Of a stretch of 64,000 nucleotides of DNA, positions 1 through 9,549 are shown piece after piece; within the stretch, counting starts at the first letter, position 1, and the number at the start of each line of letters is the position of its first letter. Under the pieces are notes generated by a model. It was not told the origin of the DNA. It did not search any database and was given only the letters and a program-made list of their open reading frames with translations. The DNA is from Campylobacter concisus (GTDB lineage: Bacteria > Campylobacterota > Campylobacteria > Campylobacterales > Campylobacteraceae): assembly GCF_902460845.1 (NCBI RefSeq), contig NZ_CABPVS010000001.1, positions 186,001 to 250,000 of the forward strand. Direction: 5' to 3'. The translations under genes and the position numbers were made by a program.

Positions 1-429
1 ACAATGGCACTAGAGTGCGAAAATATGGACAACATCCTAGAAATAGGCTGCGGTAGTGGCTATCAAGCAGCGATACTAAGCAAGCTCGCGCATAGAATTT
101 TTAGCGTCGAGCGTATAGAGAAACTAGCCATGGAGGCCAAAAAACGCTTCGAGACGCTAAAGATCAAAAACGTACACGTAAGATATGATGACGGCAACAA
201 TGGCTGGCGAAGCTACGCACCATTTGATCGTATCTTGCTCTCGGCAGCTGCTGATGAGATCTCGCCAAATTTATTTAAGCAGCTTAAAAATGGTGGAATT
301 TTAGTAGCTCCAATGAAAAAAGATGGCAAGCAATTTATTGCTAAATTTAAAAAAGATAAAGATGGAAATTTAGAAAAAGAGTACTTAGATGAGTGCCTTT
401 TTGTGCCACTTCTTGAAGGTAGAGAGTAG
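1..429 (+). CDS. pcm: Protein-L-isoaspartate O-methyltransferase, 5'-truncated by the window
   Basis: This enzyme methylates isoaspartyl residues of damaged proteins with S-adenosylmethionine, starting their repair in the cytoplasm. The SAM-binding motif I (LEIGCGSGYQ) lies near the visible N-terminus, followed by the acidic SVER motif and the conserved FDRILLSAAA and GGILVAPM segments. The reading frame is open from base 1, so the ATG at 4 is an internal methionine rather than the start. About 142 C-terminal residues are visible, against roughly 210 in complete family members; the missing part lies upstream of the window. The gene converges on the outer-membrane protein gene and shares a hairpin terminator with it. 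Confidence 0.93.
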   Translation, partial: TMALECENMDNILEIGCGSGYQAAILSKLAHRIFSVERIEKLAMEAKKRFETLKIKNVHVRYDDGNNGWRSYAPFDRILLSAAADEISPNLFKQLKNGGILVAPMKKDGKQFIAKFKKDKDGNLEKEYLDECLFVPLLEGRE

Positions 430-436
430 CCCAAAA

Positions 437-462
437 TTAGGCAAAGCCTAAGCCTTGCCTAA
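437..462. terminator. Bidirectional hairpin terminator between pcm and the convergent OMP gene
   Basis: An 8-bp stem (TTAGGCAA at 437-444, TTGCCTAA at 455-462) encloses a 10-base loop, immediately after the pcm stop and just before the stop of the convergent gene. Confidence 0.6.
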
Positions 463-465
463 ATG

Positions 466-1050
466 TTAGAATTTATAAGTATAGCCTGTATAAATCCCTA
501 TAGTTGTATCTCTTAACTGAGCTCCGCTATTTTTCTTATAAAAAGTCTTATCAGCTTTTAAGCCAAACTCGATCGCATTATGTTCGTCAAATGAGTAGAT
601 ACCTCCCGCTTTTGCGCCAACTAGCAAGCCTTTGAAATTTTTCTTACTTGTTTCGTTATTAAATCTCTCTCTAACGCTCAAGTAGCCAAGACCTGTATAT
701 CCACCAAGAACAGCTTTAAAATTTTCAGTGATACTTGGTGTATAATCAACACCGCCTAGAAATTTATGTTTACTCCATTTCGCGTCTGATTCGCCAGCAT
801 TTTTCCTGGCTTTAAAGTCATAATAATAACCGCCATACGCTCTATAGCTGTCAAAATCATAACCACCATAAAAGCCAAGACCATAGTGACCTTTTTTGAA
901 GTTATTTTTCTCACTACTTGCTATGTTTTTTGTTTTGATTTTTGAGTTAAACGAATAATCACCCTCACCACCAACAAATGCACCTTGAGCTAGTGCAGCT
1001 GAGCTTACCAAAGCTAGAATCAAGCTTGATTTTACAAGTAAATTTTTCAT
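466..1050 (-). CDS. Small outer-membrane beta-barrel protein
   Basis: A secreted 194-aa protein. Residues 1-21 form a Sec signal peptide ending at ALAQG. The rest is rich in Gly, Tyr and Phe in alternating patterns (GGYDFDSYRAYGGYYYDF) and ends in YKF, a C-terminal aromatic residue typical of proteins assembled by the BAM complex. The size suggests an 8-stranded barrel of the opacity/OmpW-like type. No catalytic motif is visible, so the role (adhesin, small pore or structural protein) cannot be read from the sequence. A good AAAGGAGAGG ribosome-binding site precedes the ATG. It is transcribed toward pcm. A precise family assignment was not possible. Confidence 0.75.
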   Translation of the reverse strand: MKNLLVKSSLILALVSSAALAQGAFVGGEGDYSFNSKIKTKNIASSEKNNFKKGHYGLGFYGGYDFDSYRAYGGYYYDFKARKNAGESDAKWSKHKFLGGVDYTPSITENFKAVLGGYTGLGYLSVRERFNNETSKKNFKGLLVGAKAGGIYSFDEHNAIEFGLKADKTFYKKNSGAQLRDTTIGIYTGYTYKF

Positions 1051-1207
1051 ACCTCTCCTTTAAAAAATTTCTGAGATTTTACATCTAAGCTTTTAATCTA
1101 TATAAAATTTAAATTTAATAAGAAATTTTATACCAAGTGCCAATTTATTGCTAATGGTAAATGTAGTAAGCGTGAGTATTGTTAAGAATATAAGAGTAAA
1201 AATACTT

Positions 1208-1259
1208 AAATTTGGCACAGCTTTAGGGCAAATCCTAAGCCCGTAGCCATGCCAAATTT
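1208..1259 (-). terminator. Hairpin terminator downstream of the TonB receptor
   Basis: A 10-bp perfect inverted repeat (AAATTTGGCA at 1208-1217, TGCCAAATTT at 1250-1259) encloses an inner imperfect stem. It lies 14 bases past the receptor stop codon. Confidence 0.6.
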
Positions 1260-1272
1260 ATTAAGTTACGCC

Positions 1273-3270
1273 CTAAAAATGCACTTTAAATTTCGCCCAA
1301 AAGCTTCTGCCCGGCTCATAAAGCCTCGTACCGTTTGGGATAGTCTCGTATCCTGCGATACCACCACCGTAGCCGCCTTTTGAATTATGATAGGCGTATT
1401 TGGCGTCGTTTAGGTTTTCCGCCGCTAGCAAGAATTGATAATTTTTGTATTTATAGCCCGCGCTTAGCCCCAGCGTCCAAAAGCTATCGCTCTTGCCCAG
1501 GTCCATGCCGCCCACATCGCCGTAGCCTTTTTGCGCGCGGTTTTGCGACGCGTTAGCGTAGAAGTCGGCTTTGACGAACCAGTCTGGCTTTTCTAGGCCG
1601 GCGCTTAGTTTAAACGTTAGGGGAGAAACCTTAGGCAGCGCGTCGCCGTCTTTTAGGCCGCCCGCGTTTTTAGTCACCTTGCCGTAGACGTAGGATACGC
1701 CGGCACCCAGTCTAAATATATCAGCCAGTAGCGTATCGCCCTCGATTTCGCCGCCGTATAGTAAGGCATCGGTATTAAATACGTTTGATGACATGCCCAT
1801 AGGACTATATTTTATCATTATGTAATCATCCATCTTCGAGACGAAGAAATTCGCGTTTAGCTCGTAGTTTTTGTCTTTTAGCACGGTACCGAAGTCAAGC
1901 TGAGTGTTTCTTTCTTTATTTAGCTTGAGATTGTCGTCTTTATTCGTTTCCCAGTGATCCGGTAACCTCTGCGCATGACCTAGTCCCGCATAAAGCGTTA
2001 AATTTTGCAGATATTTTTCGTATCTAAAAAAGCCGGAGAATAAATTTTCGCTCCTACTTTTATGCGTTAGTAGCTGCTTTCTTTCGCCGACGTCTAGCCT
2101 AAGACCGCCGAAAAGTCCGTAGTCGTTTTCAAGGACGTATTCATTTTGAGTGTATATAGTTTTATACGTTACCTTGCGCTGTTTTACATGCGGCTTTGAT
2201 AGGGCGGCGTCCATTTCGGCTTTAGATACGCCGGCTCCGCCCGTTCCGGCGCCTCGCCACTTAAAGGAGTCTTGCGAATAACCGGCGCCGATGAAGCTGG
2301 TTAGATTATCGAAATTTAACTCGCCTTCTAGCTTAAAGCCGTACATATCGCGTATCGGGTGACTGATGCTATATCCCTTGCCGCGCCCCGTGCCCGGTAC
2401 CACCGGACGCATGGTGAAGTTGTCCATTATGTGATCGATTTGATGATAGTACGAGCTTAGTCTAATCCTGTGCTCACCGACGTCTTGTTCAAATTTTAGT
2501 CCGAAAGACTTGCGGTCAAACTGCACGCCGTCCCTCATCCTGTCGGCATACGCCGCTTCTCCATTACCCAGGTCCGCGCTTAGCTGCAATGCAGTAGTTT
2601 CCGTGGGCGTTAGCGTACCCACGAGCGAAACGCTGTTGCGTTTATAGTGCGTATGCATTTTCTGTCCGTCGCCGCTTTTATAATCGCCGCTCTGGTAGTG
2701 TCCGCCGGAAATTTCTAAGCTGCCCAGCTCGTTGCCCGCCGCTACGTCTGCAGCAGTTTCAAATCTTCTAAAACTGCCGCCCAGCACGCTTACGTTTCCT
2801 CCGAAGCTCGGTTTTGATAGCCTTGCTATCTCTCTATCGAAAAATATACCGCCACTAATGAGCGCGCCGTATCTGACGTCTTGCGGGCCTTTTACGATGC
2901 GAACCGAGCTGTAGTTTTGAGCCGAGATGTAAGTGATTGGCGTATCCATGCGCATACCGCAACCGCCGTTTAGCGTGCTACCGTCGATTAGCACCGGCAG
3001 TCTAGCCGCCGTCTGCGAGCGGTAATAAACCTCGCTGCCGCCTCCGCCCTTGCGCTCCATAGTAAAGCCGCTCAAATTTAAAAGCGATTTAGCGATGTCG
3101 CCGTTTTCTAATATCGCGCCTTTGCCTACTATTTGAGCCTTTGTCGGTTCGTCAAGAACGGACTTTTGTATCTTTGCGGAAACGGTAACCGGAGCCAAGT
3201 CTATCGTTTCTTCAGCACCAAGCATTAAATTTGGTACTAAAGCAAATGCTAAAACGTAAGAAATTTTTAT
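1273..3270 (-). CDS. TonB-dependent copper receptor, OprC/NosA type; no canonical start for its signal peptide
   Basis: An outer-membrane receptor with an N-terminal plug (including VRIVKGPQDVRYG) and a beta-barrel ending in an aromatic residue. Two motifs match the copper site described for Pseudomonas OprC: CxxxM (CGMRM, Cys89/Met93 counted from the ATG at 3225) and HxM (HIM, His265/Met267), with similar spacing. This points to copper uptake into the periplasm. The first canonical start, ATG at 3225, removes the signal peptide. In the same frame upstream, 3226-3270 encodes a typical one (KISYVLAFALVPNLMLGA), but it begins with ATA at 3270, 6 bases after AGGA, and an in-frame stop sits at 3304-3306. 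I place the start at the ATA; a lost ATG is the alternative. The gene is visibly more GC-rich than its neighbours, suggesting transfer. No tonB or exbBD is nearby. Confidence 0.85.
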   Translation of the reverse strand: MKISYVLAFALVPNLMLGAEETIDLAPVTVSAKIQKSVLDEPTKAQIVGKGAILENGDIAKSLLNLSGFTMERKGGGGSEVYYRSQTAARLPVLIDGSTLNGGCGMRMDTPITYISAQNYSSVRIVKGPQDVRYGALISGGIFFDREIARLSKPSFGGNVSVLGGSFRRFETAADVAAGNELGSLEISGGHYQSGDYKSGDGQKMHTHYKRNSVSLVGTLTPTETTALQLSADLGNGEAAYADRMRDGVQFDRKSFGLKFEQDVGEHRIRLSSYYHQIDHIMDNFTMRPVVPGTGRGKGYSISHPIRDMYGFKLEGELNFDNLTSFIGAGYSQDSFKWRGAGTGGAGVSKAEMDAALSKPHVKQRKVTYKTIYTQNEYVLENDYGLFGGLRLDVGERKQLLTHKSRSENLFSGFFRYEKYLQNLTLYAGLGHAQRLPDHWETNKDDNLKLNKERNTQLDFGTVLKDKNYELNANFFVSKMDDYIMIKYSPMGMSSNVFNTDALLYGGEIEGDTLLADIFRLGAGVSYVYGKVTKNAGGLKDGDALPKVSPLTFKLSAGLEKPDWFVKADFYANASQNRAQKGYGDVGGMDLGKSDSFWTLGLSAGYKYKNYQFLLAAENLNDAKYAYHNSKGGYGGGIAGYETIPNGTRLYEPGRSFWAKFKVHF

Positions 3271-3451
3271 GTTTAATCCTATGAAATTAATATTTATATA
3301 ACATTAATTTTACAATACAGAAATTTGACTCAAATAGTATTATTTTAGTTGGACTGCATTAAATATATAAAGAAACGATTTTGGTAAATTAAAACCGAAG
3401 CAATCTCGGTTTCATTAAAATTTTAGCATTATAAAACCGAGATAAAAAAAT
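3271..3451. other. AT-rich spacer between the copper receptor and recJ
   Basis: It holds the upstream region of the receptor and three complementary arms that form two alternative hairpins (3392-3443). I see no ORF with a credible ribosome-binding site and no convincing metal-regulator operator. Confidence 0.5.
3392..3443 (-). terminator. recJ terminator with an overlapping, mutually exclusive upstream hairpin
   Basis: Reading along the recJ transcript, ATCTCGGTTT (3443-3434) is complementary to AAACCGAGAT (3412-3403), and AAACCGA (3412-3406) is also complementary to TCGGTTT (3398-3392), which is followed by TTAATTT. The second hairpin resembles an intrinsic terminator; the first would compete for the same middle arm. 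Confidence 0.5.
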
Positions 3452-5026
3452 TTATAAAATCTCTTTTATGAGTAGCTGTGGAGTAACAAGTCCGCGGAAT
3501 GAATTTTTTGATATACAAAAGATAATATCTATCATCTCGCCAACTCTAGCATGTCTTGTAAAGTTAAAAAATAGAGCCTCAAGTGTTTTATTATCCTTTT
3601 GCAAGATGAGCTTTAGGTGATTTTGATCTCTACCTATAAGTCTTTCGTTTTTAACAAGAGCATTTTTTATCTTAAAGACTGGGCGAGGATTTTTCTGTCC
3701 GTATGGCTCATAAAATTCTAAAATTTCAAGCAGCTCAAAGTCTATCTCGCTTGGCATTATATCGCCAAGTAGCTCGTCCGAACTTTTGCACTCTTGCATA
3801 TTTAGACATGAGCAGCTTTTATTTATCGCTTCTTTAAATTTCACCAAATTTTCAGGCACAAGTGTAAGTCCAGCCGCTCCTTTGTGACCGCCGTAGCTTG
3901 TTAGTAAATTTTCGTGGCTTGCTATAAGAGATAAGATATCAAGCTTACCAATACCTCTAGCACTACCTTTTGCACGGCCTTTATCGATGCTAAAGACAAT
4001 AGCTGGCTTTGCAAAGTGCTTTGCTAGGCGGCTAGCTACGATGCCTATCACACCCTCGTGCCACTGCTCGCCCCAAGTGATGATGACTTCATCGTCCTCT
4101 TTTACGTCCTTTAGCGAGCACTCAAAGAGTTGGCGCTCCTCCTCTTTTCTGGAGTTGTTAAATTCAATGATCGTATCAAGGTAGTTGTAAGCCTCTTCGA
4201 TGCTCTTTGCGCGCAAGAAGTTAAATGAATTCATCGCATCGTCCATGCGTCCGGCTGAATTTATAAGCGGAGCTATAAGAAAGCTAATATCATCGCACTC
4301 AAATTTTTCCTTACCATAAAACTCTTTTATAGCATGAAATGCGGAACGCTTAGACGCATTTAACTTACAAATACCAAGGCGAACAAGCATTCTATTCATA
4401 TCTCTTAGCTCCATCATATCAGCGATTATCGCGATAGCTAAAAGCTCTAGAAATTTGCTCATATCGTAATTTAGCCCAAAAACATCCTTTAACGCTCCAA
4501 CCAAATACCAAGCAACCTCAGCACCACAAATTTCGATATTTGGGAAGTTGCAGTCTTCTTGTTTTGGATTGATGATCGCATAAGCTTCTGGGAGAATGGC
4601 TGGTGGCATGTGATGATCAGTAATGATAAGATCGATGCCTTTTTCTTTACAGATAATGGCCGCATCGTTTGCAGAGATGCCGTTATCAACGGTGATAATC
4701 AAGCTTACATCAGCTGAGAGTTCGTCTATTATCTCAGGATTTAGCCCATATCCGTCTTTAAATCTATTTGGAATTTTTACTAGGTAGTCTTTCACGCCAA
4801 GATCATCAAAAAACTCAGCCAAAATTACGCTCGAAACAACACCATCAACATCATAATCGCCCACAATGGCTATGCGCTCGTTTTTCTCGATCGCTTCTTT
4901 TATGCGATTAGCGCCTTTGTATATATCCTTTAAGGCACTTGGTGTCGGAATTTCACTAATTTTTTTATGTATGTCGTTACAAAATCTATGCGCTAGTAAA
5001 TTCCTTATATCCTCTTTATTTAGCAT
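3452..5026 (-). CDS. recJ: Single-stranded-DNA-specific exonuclease RecJ
   Basis: RecJ digests single-stranded DNA 5' to 3' in recombination and repair. Conserved DHH-superfamily motifs are visible: GDYDVDG (motif I), the DHH signature in TDHHMPP, VDNG, and the DHHA1 motif SYGGHKGAAG. A C-terminal OB-like region follows. The protein is about 524 aa. I chose the ATG at 5026 (MLNKEDIRNLL) because a TTG at 5059 adds 11 weakly convincing residues. Neither start has a strong ribosome-binding site, and a small upstream ORF overlaps the ATG by 11 bases, so translational coupling is possible. pyrG lies upstream on the same strand, as pyrG and recJ are neighbours in C. jejuni, but here an oxidoreductase gene is inserted between them. 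Confidence 0.93.
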   Translation of the reverse strand: MLNKEDIRNLLAHRFCNDIHKKISEIPTPSALKDIYKGANRIKEAIEKNERIAIVGDYDVDGVVSSVILAEFFDDLGVKDYLVKIPNRFKDGYGLNPEIIDELSADVSLIITVDNGISANDAAIICKEKGIDLIITDHHMPPAILPEAYAIINPKQEDCNFPNIEICGAEVAWYLVGALKDVFGLNYDMSKFLELLAIAIIADMMELRDMNRMLVRLGICKLNASKRSAFHAIKEFYGKEKFECDDISFLIAPLINSAGRMDDAMNSFNFLRAKSIEEAYNYLDTIIEFNNSRKEEERQLFECSLKDVKEDDEVIITWGEQWHEGVIGIVASRLAKHFAKPAIVFSIDKGRAKGSARGIGKLDILSLIASHENLLTSYGGHKGAAGLTLVPENLVKFKEAINKSCSCLNMQECKSSDELLGDIMPSEIDFELLEILEFYEPYGQKNPRPVFKIKNALVKNERLIGRDQNHLKLILQKDNKTLEALFFNFTRHARVGEMIDIIFCISKNSFRGLVTPQLLIKEIL

Positions 5027-5138
5027 GGTTTTGGCAAGAATTTTTAAAGAACTTGCCAACTTTATTTAATGCCACTTGTTCACTTAAATTTACACCTATA
5101 TCGCCAAAAATTTGGCTATAAAAATACTTCTTTTTCAT
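5016..5138 (-). CDS. Possible 40-aa ORF overlapping the recJ start
   Basis: An ATG at 5138 opens a 40-codon frame (MKKKYFYSQIFG...) that ends 11 bases inside recJ, giving a -1 overlap of stop and start regions as in translationally coupled pairs. It is basic, has no signal peptide or membrane segment, and has only a weak purine tract upstream. It could be a leader ORF for recJ or a chance frame. Not recognised. Confidence 0.25.
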   Translation of the reverse strand: MKKKYFYSQIFGDIGVNLSEQVALNKVGKFFKNSCQNHAK

Positions 5139-5378
5139 CGCAATCTTTCGTCTTTATTTTGAATGCTTGGATTATATCTTTTTGAAATTTAATTTCTTAT
5201 AATTTTAAATGAAAGTAGGATTTTAGGGCTAATAGCAAGCTTAAAAGCTTTGCTAAATTGATAGTCTTTACAAATTTAACGCGCCAAAAATAGTAAGTAT
5301 TAGCAAAAATTTATACAATTAAATTTATAAATTTTTAAATGCTTTATGCCATAAAGTTTAAACCATTTTTATAAAAAT
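5139..5378. other. AT-rich intergenic region, no gene seen
   Basis: About 240 bases of low-complexity A/T sequence between recJ and the oxidoreductase gene. It probably contains the promoter for the recJ transcript. I see no strong hairpin. Confidence 0.4.
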
Positions 5379-5930
5379 TTATTCCAAATTTCTCAAAAAC
5401 TCCGCGTATTCTATAGCGCCGCGTTCTATTTCGCTGTCGTTTGATATGTAGTCCACGCCCGGAGTCTCCTCGGCGCCGTAAAATGCGAAAAAATCGCGGT
5501 AATCGGCGTGAAAATAGTATTTAAACGCAAGCTCAAACGGCGTAAGAACCTCGCGCAAGCTAAAATGATAGCGTCCTTGCGGGCGGTAGTCGCTCTTTTT
5601 GATGCCTGCAGTCACGGCTAGCGCAACCTTGCGGCCCGCTATGCCGTCCGAGCCGCGTCCATAGGCAAAGCCGTGCGTCATCACTGCATCGATCCACGAT
5701 TTTAAAATCGGAGGGCAGGAGAAGTTATGAAGCGGAAACTGCAAAACGAGGGCGTCGTGGGCCCTGATGAGCTCTTGCTCGCGCGCGGCGTCGATGTCAC
5801 CGCCCCCGTAAACCCGCGTCAAATCATGAACGCTAAAGCGCTGCGGCTCTTTGAGAGCCTCTTGTAGCAGGCGTTTGTTTATGACCGAGTTTTGGATATC
5901 AGGGTGGGCTAAGATGATTAGAGTTTTCAT
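5379..5930 (-). CDS. NAD(P)H-dependent oxidoreductase, flavodoxin-like fold (KefF/MdaB type)
   Basis: A 183-aa cytoplasmic flavoprotein of the NAD(P)H quinone reductase family. The N-terminus (LIILAHPDIQNSVINKRL) is the phosphate-binding start of a flavodoxin-like domain. FPLHNFSCPPILKSWID and the THGFAYG segment match the quinone-reductase motifs that bind FMN/FAD. It probably reduces quinones or other small electrophiles by two electrons. AAGGAGAAAA precedes the ATG. Codon choice is strikingly GC-rich (many GCG, CGC, GGC codons) compared with pyrG and recJ on either side, and resembles the TonB receptor; the gene interrupts a pyrG-recJ neighbourhood. Both facts suggest acquisition from a GC-richer relative. 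The substrate is unknown. Confidence 0.85.
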   Translation of the reverse strand: MKTLIILAHPDIQNSVINKRLLQEALKEPQRFSVHDLTRVYGGGDIDAAREQELIRAHDALVLQFPLHNFSCPPILKSWIDAVMTHGFAYGRGSDGIAGRKVALAVTAGIKKSDYRPQGRYHFSLREVLTPFELAFKYYFHADYRDFFAFYGAEETPGVDYISNDSEIERGAIEYAEFLRNLE

Positions 5931-6036
5931 TTTTCTCCTTAGAAATTTATAGAAAGAAGTGGGGATTTATTTGATAAATAATTTAATAAAAACAGCAAAA
6001 TTTTAAAAGAATTTTTAGAGCCAAATGGCTCTAAAT

Positions 6037-7680
<1,644 letters not shown>

Positions 7681-7705
7681 TTAAATTTATTTATTTTTTA
7701 ATTGC

Positions 7706-7717
7706 GGATTATACCCC
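7706..7717 (-). promoter_or_regulatory. Promoter -10 element of pyrG
   Basis: On the minus strand GGGGTATAATCC gives a perfect TATAAT (7713-7708), 37 bases upstream of the pyrG ATG. Confidence 0.6.
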
Positions 7718-7764
7718 TTAAATATTTAGTAAGGCATTAATCGTATAAATTTTAAAAATTATTC

Positions 7765-7785
7765 TTTAAGTCTTTTTGTTATAGA
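7765..7785 (+). promoter_or_regulatory. Promoter of the cyd operon
   Basis: TTTAAGT (7765-7771) followed 8 bases later by TATAGA (7780-7785) matches the Campylobacter housekeeping promoter pattern, in which a periodic T-rich TTTAAGT replaces a classic -35. The DUF4492 gene starts 11 bases downstream, so the 5' leader would be very short. Confidence 0.5.
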
Positions 7786-7796
7786 CTTCAAAAACT

Positions 7797-8012
7797 ATGA
7801 TAAAAAACTACTTAAACATCATTGCCTCTTTATATATAGAGGGCTTTAAAAACATGAAAATAGGCAAGAAATTATGGCTTCTCATAATAATAAAGCTTAT
7901 CATTATGTTTGGAATTTTAAAGGTCTTTATCTTTGACGAGACTCTTAATACCAAATTTCAAACCGACGAAGAAAAAAGCGAATTTGTAATTCGTAATTTA
8001 ATAAAGGAATAA
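7797..8012 (+). CDS. DUF4492 family small membrane protein preceding cydA
   Basis: A 71-aa protein with an amphipathic basic N-terminus and one hydrophobic segment (about residues 28-45, LLIIIKLIIMFGILKVFIF), then a charged tail. Proteins of this family (DUF4492) are found directly upstream of cytochrome bd genes in Campylobacterota and Bacteroidota. The stop is 1 base before the cydA ATG, so the two are translated as a unit. A role in assembly or stability of the oxidase is a reasonable inference from the context, but no biochemical function can be read from the sequence. Confidence 0.8.
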   Translation: MIKNYLNIIASLYIEGFKNMKIGKKLWLLIIIKLIIMFGILKVFIFDETLNTKFQTDEEKSEFVIRNLIKE

Positions 8013-8013
8013 A

Positions 8014-9549
8014 ATGTCTGAGATGGATTTTGTTGACTGGTCTAGGGCTCAGTTTGCGCTGACTGCCATTTACCACTTTTTGTTTGTCCCACTTACTTTG
8101 GGGCTAAGTTTTATCATCGCCATTATGGAGACGATATATGTTAAAACCGGCGATAAAGTCTGGCTTGAGATAACGAAATTTTGGCTAAAGCTCTTTGGTA
8201 TAAATTTCGCTATCGGCGTTGCTACTGGCATCATCATGGAGTTTGAGTTTGGTACAAACTGGGCGAATTACAGCTGGTTTGTCGGCGATATCTTCGGTGC
8301 TCCTCTTGCGATCGAGGGCTTGCTCGCATTTTTCATGGAGAGTACATTTTTTGCCATTATGTTTTTTGGCTGGGATAAAGTCAGCAAGAAATTTCACCTG
8401 CTTTCAACTTGGCTTGTCGCGATCGGTTCAAATTTAAGCGCGCTTTGGATCTTAATCGCAAATGGCTGGATGCAATATCCTATCGGCATGAAATTTAACC
8501 CAGATACCGCTAGAATGGAGATGGAGAATTTCTTTGAAGTTGCGCTAAATCCTCTTGGAATTAGCAAATTTTTGCACACAGTAACTAGCGGCTACACCAT
8601 CTCAGCTATCTTTGTGATAGGAATTTCTGCTTGGTTTTTAATCAAAAAACGCCACATCTTGCTAGCTAAAAAAAGTATCGTGGTTGCTAGCGCATTTGGC
8701 CTTATCACATCGGCATTTTTGCTACTTAGCGGTGATGAGAGCGCATATTTTGTAGCTCAAAAGCAGCCTATGAAGCTAGCTGCGATGGAGGGACTTTATA
8801 AGGGCGAGAAAAACGCTGGCTTAGTTGCCGCTGGTATTTTAAACCCAGCTAAAAAGCTTGGTGATGACGTTGATCAATTTTTACTTGAGATAAAAGTACC
8901 TTATGCACTTGGCATCATGGCAAACAGAGAACTAGACTCATTTACACCAGGTATAAATGACCTACTTTATGGCAATAGCGAGCACAATCTAATAAGCGTA
9001 GAAGAGAAGATGGCAAAGGGCAAAGTAGCTATTGAAGCTCTTAAAAACTACAAAGAGGCTAAAAAAGCAAATGACGAGAGCTTGATGAAAAGCTCACTTT
9101 CAAATTTAGAAAGCAACCTAAATTTCTTAGGATATGGCTATCTTAAAGACGCAAAAGAAGCTGTACCGCCAGTTGCGCTTACATTTTATAGCTTCCACAT
9201 CATGGTTGCACTTGGCACTTACTTCATAGCTCTTTTTGCTATTACGCTCTATCTAAATCTCTCAAGAAAATATAAATTTGAAAACATAAGAGCATTTTTG
9301 TGGATCTGCCTCTTTACCATACCGCTTGGCTACATCGCAGCTGAAGCTGGCTGGATAGTAGCAGAGGTCGGCCGTCAGCCTTGGGTGATACAAGATCTCA
9401 TGACCGTTGGCGTAGGAGCTACAAATTTATCTGACTCAAATGTGAAAATTTCATTTATATTATTTGCTGTTTTATTTACGGTCTTGCTAATTGCTGAGAT
9501 CAAAATCATGCTTAAGCAAATAAAGATAGGATTTAACGACCATGCATAG
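8014..9549 (+). CDS. cydA: Cytochrome bd-type quinol oxidase subunit I
   Basis: Large heme-carrying subunit of a bd-family quinol oxidase in the inner membrane, which transfers electrons from menaquinol to oxygen at low tension without pumping protons. About nine membrane segments are visible. Conserved features include the N-terminal WSRAQFALTAIYHFLFVPLT (heme ligand His), the GRQPW signature near the C-terminus (EVGRQPWVIQ), and KQPMKLAAMEG before a short Q-loop. The 511-aa length and short Q-loop fit the cyanide-insensitive (CioA) branch known from C. jejuni; which hemes are inserted cannot be read here. AAAGGA precedes the ATG and the end overlaps cydB by 8 bases. Confidence 0.97.
   Translation: MSEMDFVDWSRAQFALTAIYHFLFVPLTLGLSFIIAIMETIYVKTGDKVWLEITKFWLKLFGINFAIGVATGIIMEFEFGTNWANYSWFVGDIFGAPLAIEGLLAFFMESTFFAIMFFGWDKVSKKFHLLSTWLVAIGSNLSALWILIANGWMQYPIGMKFNPDTARMEMENFFEVALNPLGISKFLHTVTSGYTISAIFVIGISAWFLIKKRHILLAKKSIVVASAFGLITSAFLLLSGDESAYFVAQKQPMKLAAMEGLYKGEKNAGLVAAGILNPAKKLGDDVDQFLLEIKVPYALGIMANRELDSFTPGINDLLYGNSEHNLISVEEKMAKGKVAIEALKNYKEAKKANDESLMKSSLSNLESNLNFLGYGYLKDAKEAVPPVALTFYSFHIMVALGTYFIALFAITLYLNLSRKYKFENIRAFLWICLFTIPLGYIAAEAGWIVAEVGRQPWVIQDLMTVGVGATNLSDSNVKISFILFAVLFTVLLIAEIKIMLKQIKIGFNDHA

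Noticed and set aside
5379-5930. The GC-rich oxidoreductase considered as part of a mobile element
   Set aside because: No transposase, terminal inverted repeats or target duplications are visible around it, so only single-gene transfer is suggested.
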